This document shows, one piece after another, positions 1-5,666 of a stretch of 6,004 nucleotides of DNA (positions are counted from its first letter, which is position 1; each line of letters opens with the position of its first letter). The notes beneath the pieces were generated by a model that saw only the letters and a list, made by a program, of their open reading frames with translations, was not told where the DNA came from and made no database searches. The stretch covers positions 1 to 6,004 of the forward strand of contig JAFAVL010000672.1 of assembly GCA_019242465.1 (NCBI GenBank), read 5' to 3'. The DNA comes from Chroococcidiopsidaceae cyanobacterium CP_BM_RX_35. GTDB taxonomy: Bacteria > Cyanobacteriota > Cyanobacteriia > Cyanobacteriales > Chroococcidiopsidaceae. The translations under genes were made by a program, and so were the position numbers.

Positions 1-861
1 TGTCGTGATGGCATGGTAGATAGAGCCAGGGCGATAGGCAAAATCTGAAAACGCCACGAACAATACATCAAAGCAATTGCCGCCGATAATGCCACTGACT
101 GCTAAGGTGAGCGCACCTCGTCTCACGGCAGCAATGGAGGTGACAAGTTCTGGTAGTGCTGTACATAAGGCATTTAGCAGTCCGCCTACAACAGTTTCAG
201 AAATGCCAGTTTCCTTAGCGATCGCCACCCCAGATTCTGCCACAACATAACCAGCAGTCGCGATTATGAAAGCTAATACAATGAACCCAAACCATAACTT
301 AACCAATCCCTGTTCGCCACTCTGAACTAAATCTGGTTCATCAAGGCGGGTTTCTGCAGTGTGCTTTGGTCTCCACATTGGTGTGGTATAGGCTTCAGAC
401 ACCAGCTGCAAGCCAAAGAGATAGGCAGCGATTGTAACGAAGGAGGCTGGATGAATCCCAAAAACACTGACTTCTGGTCCCGCCATTGCCAGTAGTGGTA
501 TTGACAACAAGGTGAGGAGCAGTGTGACTTGTGTCAGACTCGTTGCTGAAGCGGCGGCGTGTTCTAGATTCGCCTTTTGGTAAGTGATGTCCGCGATTGA
601 AAGAAAGACGGTTTGGGCGGCAATTCCCCCTAAAGCGTTGCTAATTGCCAGCTGAGCGTGACCTTGGGCAGCAGCGGTCACGCAAGCAACTAAACCTGCC
701 AAGGAGGTGCTGCCTCCCAAGAGTAAGGCACCCACAAGCGCTTCACCCAGTCCGGTTCGATCGGCTAGCTGATCAGCGATCGCACTCATTTGGATGCCAA
801 CAATGGCAATGACCAAAGCCGCGCTGACAAATAGACCAATGCTAATCGGTAAAGATTCCAT
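1..861 (-). CDS. CaCA-family cation antiporter (Na+/Ca2+ exchanger-like), C-terminus cut by window edge
   Basis: The frame is open from an ATG at 861 to the window edge (287 codons, no stop), so the C-terminus is missing. The product is a polytopic inner-membrane protein with two inverted alpha-repeats, the hallmark of the Ca2+:cation antiporter superfamily (sodium/calcium exchanger membrane region). The first repeat lies at about residues 49-88 and reads GSTSLAGL, then ends near SNALGG. The second lies at about 227-268 and holds ALPELVTS, then GGNCFD. The second repeat keeps the Pro-Glu (P237, E238) and an Asp (D265) expected for ion binding. The first has Ala-Gly where Pro-Glu normally stands. 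A polar loop at about 160-188 separates the halves. An in-frame TGA lies upstream of 861 with no ATG between, which fixes the start; no good Shine-Dalgarno is visible. It is divergent from hpnA. Substrate (Ca2+, Na+, H+ or other) cannot be told. Confidence 0.78.
   Translation of the reverse strand, partial: MESLPISIGLFVSAALVIAIVGIQMSAIADQLADRTGLGEALVGALLLGGSTSLAGLVACVTAAAQGHAQLAISNALGGIAAQTVFLSIADITYQKANLEHAAASATSLTQVTLLLTLLSIPLLAMAGPEVSVFGIHPASFVTIAAYLFGLQLVSEAYTTPMWRPKHTAETRLDEPDLVQSGEQGLVKLWFGFIVLAFIIATAGYVVAESGVAIAKETGISETVVGGLLNALCTALPELVTSIAAVRRGALTLAVSGIIGGNCFDVLFVAFSDFAYRPGSIYHAITT
218..225. repeat. HIP1 octamer GCGATCGC
   Basis: Exact copy of the highly iterated palindrome of cyanobacterial genomes, inside the antiporter gene near the start of its second alpha-repeat. 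It serves here mainly as a taxonomic hint. Confidence 0.85.
776..783. repeat. HIP1 octamer GCGATCGC
   Basis: Second exact copy, in the N-terminal part of the antiporter gene, where it encodes part of SAIAD. Confidence 0.85.
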
Positions 862-1008
862 TTGAGCAACGACCCAGTTTATAGTTGCAAATGCTGAATT
901 TATTATCTTAGAAGATATCTGCTCCCCATTATCTCTCTCTCATTGTGGTCTGCACCTAAGAAAAACTTCGATAAAATGTGAGATCTTGACCTCTAGGGTA
1001 AAGAAGAA
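862..1008. promoter_or_regulatory. Divergent intergenic region between antiporter gene and hpnA
   Basis: This 147-bp non-coding gap must carry the start signals of both the leftward antiporter gene and the rightward hpnA-hpnH pair. A TAAAAT hexamer at 972-977 could be a -10 for hpnA, about 30 bases before its ATG, but no convincing -35 lies at the right distance. On the minus strand a GATAAT at about 903-908 could be a -10 for the antiporter, again without a clear -35. A short CT run (about 931-940) and the palindrome AGATATCT (913-920) are present. No transcription-factor site is recognised. The role is inferred from position only. Confidence 0.4.
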
Positions 1009-2019
1009 ATGGTGAAGCAAGCCTTCGTCACAGGAGGAACAGGCTTCGTTGGCGCCAACCTAGTGCGCGTACTGCTACAAGAGGGGTATGTGGTGCGAGC
1101 GCTAGTGCGTCCCTCTAGCCGCTTAGACAACCTGGAATCTCTGGAAGTAGAGATCGTCAAAGGCGATCTGAACGCTCCAGACCTGTGGCAGCAGATGGCT
1201 GGGTGCCAGTTTCTGTTCCATGCCGCTGCCCATTACAGTCTCTGGCAAGCAGACCGAGAGCTGCTCTATCGACATAATGTGCTGGGAACGCGCCAGGTGC
1301 TAGCTGCTGCTAGGCAGGCGGGGATTGAAAGGACTGTCTATACAAGCTCAGTGGCAGCGATTGGAGTGGCTGCCGCCGGCGTAGTTGTAGATGAAACCCA
1401 TCAAAGCCGCCTTGAGGAACTTGTCGGTCACTACAAGAAGTCTAAATTTATGGCAGAGCAGGAAGCGCTCCAGGCAGCGGCGGCTGGTCAAGATGTGGTG
1501 ATAGTTAATCCCACTACTCCGATTGGAGCTTGGGACATTAAACCTACGCCCACTGGTGGTGATATTATCTTACGTTTTTTACGACGGCAAATGCCCTTTT
1601 ACATGGATACTGGTTTGAATTTTATCGATGTCCGTGATGTAGCCTACGGACATCTGTTGGCTCTAGAACGAGGTCAGTCGGGTGAGCGCTACATCCTTGG
1701 TCATCAAAATCTGAGCCTTAAATCTCTGCTCAAGCAACTCGCGCAGTTAACGGGTTTGAAAGCGCCTCAACACACGGTACCCACTTGGTTACCTTTGAGC
1801 GTTGCTTGGATGGATGAGCAGATTCTTGCCCCTTTGGGTAAATCGCCTTCTATCCCTCTTGATGGTGTTCGTATGGCTCAACAACCAATGTACTACAATG
1901 CCTCGAAAGCGGTAAGAGAGTTAGGTCTACCCCAGACCCCCCTCATCCATGCTCTCAGAGATGCTACAGATTGGTTTGTAGCCCAAGGATACGTAGACCG
2001 GGCAGTTTTGCATAAATAG
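1009..2019 (+). CDS. hpnA: HpnA, hopanoid-associated sugar epimerase/reductase (extended SDR)
   Basis: The 336-residue product is an NAD(P)-dependent extended short-chain dehydrogenase/reductase of the HpnA type, close to the usual family length. Visible motifs are the N-terminal Rossmann loop TGGTGFVG (residues 8-15, GxxGxxG), Asp53 in KGDL, the YTSS strand at 111-114 carrying the catalytic Ser/Thr, and the catalytic Y142-x3-K146. The NPTTPIG segment (168-173) and FIDVRDVA (205-212) are typical of the dihydroflavonol-reductase-like branch. HpnA genes are regularly found in hopanoid clusters, but the exact reaction is not settled; a role in side-chain sugar modification is assumed. The ATG at 1009 is preceded by a weak purine stretch (AAGAAG); a GTG directly follows as a possible alternative start. 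hpnH begins 12 bases after the stop, so the two are probably co-transcribed. The product should be cytoplasmic. Confidence 0.9.
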   Translation: MVKQAFVTGGTGFVGANLVRVLLQEGYVVRALVRPSSRLDNLESLEVEIVKGDLNAPDLWQQMAGCQFLFHAAAHYSLWQADRELLYRHNVLGTRQVLAAARQAGIERTVYTSSVAAIGVAAAGVVVDETHQSRLEELVGHYKKSKFMAEQEALQAAAAGQDVVIVNPTTPIGAWDIKPTPTGGDIILRFLRRQMPFYMDTGLNFIDVRDVAYGHLLALERGQSGERYILGHQNLSLKSLLKQLAQLTGLKAPQHTVPTWLPLSVAWMDEQILAPLGKSPSIPLDGVRMAQQPMYYNASKAVRELGLPQTPLIHALRDATDWFVAQGYVDRAVLHK

Positions 2020-2021
2020 GT

Positions 2022-2028
2022 GGAGGAG
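2022..2028 (+). promoter_or_regulatory. Ribosome binding site deciding the hpnH start
   Basis: GGAGGAG lies just after the hpnA stop and 3-5 bases before the ATG at 2032. It is the strongest Shine-Dalgarno in the window. It overlaps the codons that would be translated from the in-frame GTG at 2020, which argues that the ATG and not the GTG is the true hpnH start. Confidence 0.75.
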
Positions 2029-2031
2029 TTT

Positions 2032-3045
2032 ATGGCAGTTCAATTACAACAAGCCCTGGAAGTCGGGAAATATTTGGTAACCCAGCGACTGAAAGGTCAC
2101 AAACGTTTTCCCTTAGTTTTGATGTTGGAGCCTTTGTTCCGCTGCAACCTAGCATGTCCTGGTTGTGGTAAGATTCAGCATCCAACAAATGTACTCAAGC
2201 AACACCTGACCCCTGAACAGTGCTTTGCTGCAGTGGACGAGTGTGGTGCCCCAATTGTCTCAATTCCTGGGGGCGAACCGCTGCTGCATCCCCAGATTGA
2301 AGAGATTATTGAAGGCTTAGTAGAACGCAAGAAATTCGTTTACTTGTGTACCAATGGGATTTTACTGGAAAAAAGCCTAGATAAATTCCAGCCCTCTCCC
2401 TATCTAACTTTCAGCGTCCACCTAGACGGGCTACGGGAGCAGCACGATAAGTGTGTTGATCGTAAAGGTGTCTTTGACGTTGCGGTACAGGCAATGCGCG
2501 TTGCTAAAGCTAGGGGATTTCGCGTCACGACTAATACCACAGTATTTGAAGGGACTGATCCTAAAGAGATGCAGGATTTCTTTGATTTCCTCAGCACTCT
2601 CAACATTGATGGCATGATGATCTCCCCTGGCTATAGCTATGAATGGGCACCGGATCAGGAGCATTTTCTCAAACGCGAACAGACACGCAGTCTGTTTCGG
2701 GAAATTTTAGCGCCGTTCAAAGCTGGTCAAAAAAATTGGAATTTTAATCTCAGCCCACTGTTTCTAGACTTTCTAACTGGCGAGCGGGACTATGAATGCA
2801 CGCCTTGGGGTATGCCCAGCTATAGCGTCTTAGGTTGGCAAAAACCCTGCTATCTTTTGAATGAAGGTCATTACAGTACCTTTAAGGAACTGCTAGCAGA
2901 AACTGACTGGAGCAAATACGGTCATAAGAGCGGCAATCCTAAGTGTGCTGATTGCATGGTGCATTGTGGCTATGAGCCAACAGCTACTACTGATGCAATG
3001 CAGCCGCAAAACGTAGCTCGTTCCGTGATGCAGTTGTTTAACTAG
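2032..3045 (+). CDS. hpnH: HpnH, radical SAM adenosylhopane synthase
   Basis: HpnH joins the 5'-deoxyadenosyl radical from S-adenosylmethionine to diploptene, giving adenosylhopane, the first committed step to C35 hopanoids. The 337-residue product has the radical-SAM cluster motif C38-x3-C42-x2-C45, the SAM-binding GGEPL at 80-84, a Cys at residue 106 in YLCTNG, and a C-terminal cysteine-rich segment (C305, C308, C312) in the DUF3463-type tail typical of HpnH. The N-terminal stretch [14 protein letters not shown] is strongly characteristic of the family. An in-frame GTG at 2020 would add four residues; I chose the ATG at 2032 because GGAGGAG sits right before it and because the family usually begins MAV. 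This start also places the conserved cysteine at 106, the number used, as I recall, in work on the Zymomonas enzyme. It follows hpnA closely and converges with hpnI, with 3 bases between stop codons. Confidence 0.96.
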   Translation: MAVQLQQALEVGKYLVTQRLKGHKRFPLVLMLEPLFRCNLACPGCGKIQHPTNVLKQHLTPEQCFAAVDECGAPIVSIPGGEPLLHPQIEEIIEGLVERKKFVYLCTNGILLEKSLDKFQPSPYLTFSVHLDGLREQHDKCVDRKGVFDVAVQAMRVAKARGFRVTTNTTVFEGTDPKEMQDFFDFLSTLNIDGMMISPGYSYEWAPDQEHFLKREQTRSLFREILAPFKAGQKNWNFNLSPLFLDFLTGERDYECTPWGMPSYSVLGWQKPCYLLNEGHYSTFKELLAETDWSKYGHKSGNPKCADCMVHCGYEPTATTDAMQPQNVARSVMQLFN

Positions 3046-3068
3046 CTATTAGCTGTTCGCTAATAGCT
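3044..3068. terminator. Perfect 10-bp hairpin between converging hpnH and hpnI
   Basis: AGCTATTAGC (3044-3053) and GCTAATAGCT (3059-3068) are exact reverse complements around a 5-base loop, TGTTC. The stem overlaps the last two bases of the hpnH stop codon and contains the hpnI stop codon (3049-3051) plus its final codons. The symmetry lets it fold in transcripts from either strand, so a shared bidirectional terminator is the likeliest role. There is no clear U-tract on either side, and the stem is fairly AT-rich, so it may be a transcript 3'-end stabiliser rather than a strong intrinsic terminator. Confidence 0.55.
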
Positions 3069-4287
3069 TGATCTTATCGGCGGGAAGCGCTACTAGCTTG
3101 CCGCCTTTGATCAACTTCAGCCGACGACCACGCCACTCAATAGTATTGCCTACAAGGCTGTAACACCACAGAGCGAAGCTAAGAAGGTCTCGCAAAGGCA
3201 CAAGCCAGAAGCATTCTCTAACAACTGCATCTTGGAGGCTCCTGACTCCAACAATCCAAGCCATCGCTAGCCTCGCACTCCAAGTGATAGCCAATACCAT
3301 CCAGCCTAACATCGACCCTCTAGACGCGAATAAGAATAACAAACTGGTAGCTGTACCATGCGTAAAAATCAGCCCTAAATAACCCCAAATTCGAGAAACT
3401 CGAATGCAGCGAGCCCAACGGATCTGACGTTGAATGAGCTCAGTTAGGCTTTCTGTTGCCAATACATGTTCAACCACATAGTTAGATATGACCACTTTAT
3501 AGCCTGCTTGTGCTGATAGGTGACCAAGTTGGTAGTCATCTGCTAAGTGATCGGCAATAGCTTTGAACCCTCCAATTGCCTCCAGTGCCGTCGTGCGGAG
3601 CAAAATGGTTGAACCTAGGGCAAAATTCAGCCCGTCTAGCTGCCTAGCAACTAAAACGCCAGGTTGAAACTTGGTGGAAATCTCTAGCGCTTCAAAGGCT
3701 GCCACCCATCCTTGAACCAGCGAACGATAAAGACAGGTGACAACACCAACGCTCTGGTCACGCAGTGGCTGAATGACATGCCGCAAGTAATCTGAGCCAA
3801 CACGGATATCACTGTCTGCAATCAGCAAAAGCGGATATTTGGCTTCTGCGGCAGCGTTAGCTAGGTTGCTAACTTTCAGGTTGGCGCCAATCGTGCGATC
3901 GCTCACGACTAGCCGCAGGTCGAGTTCTGGGAAGTCATTGATGATTTGCTGAACGACTGCTATACCTAAATCCTGCTTGTCGCGCACGCCAAAGACAATT
4001 TGGTACTCTGGGTAGTCCTGTCGGCAAAATGAGGCTAGATTTTCGTAGTCATCGCTATCAAGACCGCAAATCGGTTTGAGGATCGTAACTGGTGGGTGAA
4101 AGTCTAAGTCAATTTGGTGAGGACGGTCGAAGAACTTGATGGCTGCGTAGCTAGAGTAGCAGTAAAAGCCTACTGCTGTCAGACTTAGTAACAGCAATAG
4201 CAGAAAGATAATAGTTAAGCTCCTATCTGCAGAGCCAAGATAGCCAAGATAAGAGACTATAGCTTGTGCCAAAATCTCAGGTTTCAA
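3049..4287 (-). CDS. hpnI: HpnI, hopanoid-associated glycosyltransferase (GT2/GT21, ceramide glucosyltransferase-like)
   Basis: The 412-residue membrane-bound glycosyltransferase has one N-terminal membrane helix (about 25-46), a cytoplasmic GT-A domain, and hydrophobic C-terminal helices (about 301-322, 326-347, 361-381). Catalytic motifs are DSD at 158-160, DD at 250-251, and RxxRW at 287-291, the D,D,D/(Q/R)xxRW pattern of processive-like GT2/GT21 enzymes. KPICGLD (71-77) and the tail NTIEWRGRR (381-389) are typical of the HpnI/ceramide glucosyltransferase group. In Burkholderia, HpnI adds N-acetylglucosamine to bacteriohopanetetrol on the route to its cyclitol ether; the same substrate is inferred here. 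The start is uncertain: 4287 is a TTG, an in-frame TAG lies two codons upstream, and no in-frame ATG occurs near the N-terminus. It follows the SMR-like gene by 20 bases on the same strand. A HIP1 octamer lies inside at 3895. Confidence 0.88.
   Translation of the reverse strand: MKPEILAQAIVSYLGYLGSADRSLTIIFLLLLLLSLTAVGFYCYSSYAAIKFFDRPHQIDLDFHPPVTILKPICGLDSDDYENLASFCRQDYPEYQIVFGVRDKQDLGIAVVQQIINDFPELDLRLVVSDRTIGANLKVSNLANAAAEAKYPLLLIADSDIRVGSDYLRHVIQPLRDQSVGVVTCLYRSLVQGWVAAFEALEISTKFQPGVLVARQLDGLNFALGSTILLRTTALEAIGGFKAIADHLADDYQLGHLSAQAGYKVVISNYVVEHVLATESLTELIQRQIRWARCIRVSRIWGYLGLIFTHGTATSLLFLFASRGSMLGWMVLAITWSARLAMAWIVGVRSLQDAVVRECFWLVPLRDLLSFALWCYSLVGNTIEWRGRRLKLIKGGKLVALPADKIKLLANS
3895..3902. 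repeat. HIP1 octamer GCGATCGC
   Basis: Third exact copy, inside hpnI, where it encodes part of SDRTI. Three copies in 6 kb is far above chance for an octamer and points to a cyanobacterial host. Confidence 0.85.
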
Positions 4288-4307
4288 ACTCTATGATCTT
4301 CTGCATT

Positions 4308-4688
4308 TTACCCGACGCTTGAGTTGAGCGAGACTAGGGCAACACCAATGCCAATCAATAGAGTTCCGATCCACCGCTCTTTCGTCACTCTCTCTTTCAA
4401 CAGAAATTGCGCACCTAAAACATTAACAACATAGCCGCTTGCCGCCATGGGGATCACTAAACTCAAGTTAGCCCAACTTAGCAGTGTCAGGAACAGAAAG
4501 AAGGTGCTGGCTTGGAATATGAAACCAACCCAGAGCATGTGATTCGTTATTATGCGACGGACAACTCTCAACAATTTTCGTGGTTGCAGCGAGGAAATTT
4601 CACCGACCTGCTTCATTCCCTGAGCAATCAACAAGGTACCAATTGAGTCTATCAGCACTAGTACGATAATTGCAATCCAAATTCTCAT
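4308..4688 (-). CDS. SMR/ArnEF-like four-helix membrane protein with Asp14, putative flippase subunit
   Basis: The 126-residue, very hydrophobic protein has four predicted membrane helices (about 2-22, 50-70, 74-96, 104-121). That is the size and topology of small multidrug resistance (SMR) proteins and of the ArnE/ArnF aminoarabinose-lipid flippase subunits, within the drug/metabolite transporter superfamily. Its N-terminus aligns with EmrE so that Asp14 falls on the essential Glu14, followed by the shared IGT. The fourth-helix region, ERW-x-GTLLIGIGV, is typical. The start ATG at 4688 has AAGGGG seven bases upstream, inside the end of the neighbour, and the stop of that neighbour is only 3 bases away, so translation is likely coupled. 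hpnI follows 20 bases downstream. Likely role: one half of a heterodimer moving a lipid-linked sugar or glycosylated hopanoid across the membrane. A plain small-molecule exporter is the alternative. Confidence 0.8.
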   Translation of the reverse strand: MRIWIAIIVLVLIDSIGTLLIAQGMKQVGEISSLQPRKLLRVVRRIITNHMLWVGFIFQASTFFLFLTLLSWANLSLVIPMAASGYVVNVLGAQFLLKERVTKERWIGTLLIGIGVALVSLNSSVG

Positions 4689-4691
4689 ACT

Positions 4692-5153
4692 TCACCCCTT
4701 GTGTCCGCGACTTTCATCTTGATAGCTTGGAAAGCTAGTGTCTTGTGTAGATAACTTTAAGGCTTTTTGTCGGCTTTTTCTGTGGTCGCTCACGCTAACA
4801 AATAAGACTCCGAGCGCAATCGTGAATGTCCCTGCCCATCTAGTCACAACAATTTCCTCGTGCAATAGCTGCCATGCTAATAGAGAAGTCAGCACGTAGT
4901 TTAGTGCTGTGATTGGCAGCATGTAGCTTAGATCGAGCCACGAGAGTGCTGACAGAGATAGTAGCGAGTACATCAGTAGAAAGATGACTGCCAGATCGAC
5001 CCAAGGGTCAGAGATCGTCCGCAGCCCAACCGCGAGCATTGCCAAAGGATGGAGCGGATTCACCTCACCCACTTCTCGCATCCCATGACTTAGGCAGACA
5101 TCGCCCAAGGACTTAAACATCACGATCAGAGACATGACAATGAAACTCTTCAC
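4692..5153 (-). CDS. SMR/ArnEF-like four-helix membrane protein with Lys14, putative flippase partner subunit
   Basis: The 153-residue product has four hydrophobic segments (about 2-22, 51-71, 75-97, 104-122) and is a paralogue of the next gene. The two align without gaps over residues 1-120, with 43 identities by hand count, sharing GMxxVGE (24-30), SW (71-72), P80 and RW-x-GT (105-109). LNYVLTSLLAW and the following LLHEE strongly recall ArnE. Lys14 stands where EmrE has Glu14 and the neighbour has Asp14. After the last helix comes a hydrophilic tail of about 30 residues (123-153), absent in the neighbour and unusual for SMR proteins. The start is a GTG at 5153; an ATG at 5135 would remove six residues. 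I favour the GTG because the gapless alignment then begins at residue 1 in both. It is the first gene of a probable three-gene operon ending in hpnI. Confidence 0.78.
   Translation of the reverse strand: MKSFIVMSLIVMFKSLGDVCLSHGMREVGEVNPLHPLAMLAVGLRTISDPWVDLAVIFLLMYSLLSLSALSWLDLSYMLPITALNYVLTSLLAWQLLHEEIVVTRWAGTFTIALGVLFVSVSDHRKSRQKALKLSTQDTSFPSYQDESRGHKG
4695..4700 (-). promoter_or_regulatory. Ribosome binding site of the Asp14 SMR-like gene
   Basis: On the minus strand AAGGGG lies in the last codons of the upstream Lys14 gene, six bases before the ATG at 4688. Its position inside the preceding gene suggests coupled translation, which would help keep the two subunits at equal amounts. Confidence 0.6.
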
Positions 5154-5352
5154 GGCGGTGTTACGGTTGTTTTTCTACCCAAGTTAATCCGAAGTTCTAT
5201 CTCAATCAAGGTATGAAGTCACTTAAGCACTACAATCTTAGATTAAATTTCTCGCTTTTTCAGTAAATAGTCATGCCGAGCATGGCAAAGTCATCCTTTG
5301 GCTTCATCTATCTAACGATAGATACGTCCTAGTCTTAACTGTTCTACTGCTC
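5154..5352. other. Intergenic region with three small inverted repeats
   Basis: This 199-bp gap lies downstream of the LapA-like gene and upstream of the SMR-SMR-hpnI operon, both on the minus strand, so it should hold the end of the first transcript and the promoter of the second. Three short inverted repeats follow one another: CATGC/GCATG (5272-5284), CAAAG/CTTTG (5286-5300), and ATCTATC/GATAGAT with loop TAAC (5306-5323). No convincing -35/-10 pair was found. Only tiny open frames (17 and 19 codons, plus strand) occur, and these are not supported as genes. Confidence 0.5.
5306..5323 (-). terminator. Possible hairpin terminator after the LapA-like gene
   Basis: A perfect 7-bp stem, ATCTATC/GATAGAT with a 4-base loop, begins about 30 bases past the LapA-like stop in the direction of transcription. 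It is AT-rich and has no U-tract after it, so terminator function is only a guess from position; it could equally be an operator-like site for the downstream operon. Confidence 0.25.
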
Positions 5353-5625
5353 CTAGTCGTCCGTAAAAAAATCGTCCTCGTCATCCGCTCTAAGGCTATC
5401 TTGTCCAGCACCAGCAAGACTCCAGAGAGGTTGGAGCAGGGCTACAAAAATTATCCCCACACAGGTGCTAAAAGCTAGCACTAAACCTACTGGCAATTGA
5501 ATCGAGTGAAAGTTGAGAAATGTCAGCGATACGGGGGTGGCGTTTTGAACGGAGAGAATGGCAGTTGCCGCAATCCAAGCGGCTAAGATCAGCGATATCA
5601 ACAGAATAGTGATAATTTTGATCAC
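5353..5625 (-). CDS. LapA-domain (DUF1049) small membrane protein
   Basis: The 90-residue product has two hydrophobic helices (about 4-25 and 45-70) joined by the motif SVQNATPVSLTFLNF (25-39) and then LPVGLVLAF (44-52). This QN-x-x-x-V-x-L-x-F-L and LP-x-G pattern is the signature of the lipopolysaccharide assembly protein A domain. In enterobacteria LapA (YciM partner) takes part in controlling LPS synthesis; the function in cyanobacteria is not known. The C-terminal tail (about 76-90) is strongly acidic, with eight Asp or Glu residues. The start is a GTG at 5625, with GAGAAAG about six bases upstream and an in-frame TGA six codons upstream, so no other start is likely. It lies 41 bases after the phosphohexomutase gene on the same strand and may be co-transcribed with it. 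Confidence 0.82.
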   Translation of the reverse strand: MIKIITILLISLILAAWIAATAILSVQNATPVSLTFLNFHSIQLPVGLVLAFSTCVGIIFVALLQPLWSLAGAGQDSLRADDEDDFFTDD

Positions 5626-5666
5626 AAAGACTTTCTCAATTCAAAGGGTGATAAGAGTTCAGACGG

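Noticed and set aside
1048..1059. 12-bp palindrome GTTGGCGCCAAC, with its 10-bp core repeated at 3881-3890
   Set aside because: Both copies encode the same short peptide Gly-Ala-Asn-Leu (on opposite strands) in unrelated enzymes, so codon coincidence explains them better than a shared site.
2020..2031. In-frame GTG start for hpnH giving four extra residues
   Set aside because: These codons are the Shine-Dalgarno for the ATG at 2032, and family members begin at that ATG.
2400..2664. Two overlapping minus-strand open frames (71 and 77 codons) inside hpnH
   Set aside because: They lie fully antisense to a strongly supported radical SAM gene, show no recognisable motif, and are the usual shadow of its codon pattern.
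5213..5266. 17-codon plus-strand open frame in the intergenic gap
   Set aside because: Too short, no convincing ribosome binding site at proper spacing, no recognisable sequence, and no evidence of a rightward promoter.
5273..5332. 19-codon plus-strand open frame in the intergenic gap
   Set aside because: Overlaps the small inverted repeats, has no ribosome binding site, and its sequence suggests nothing.
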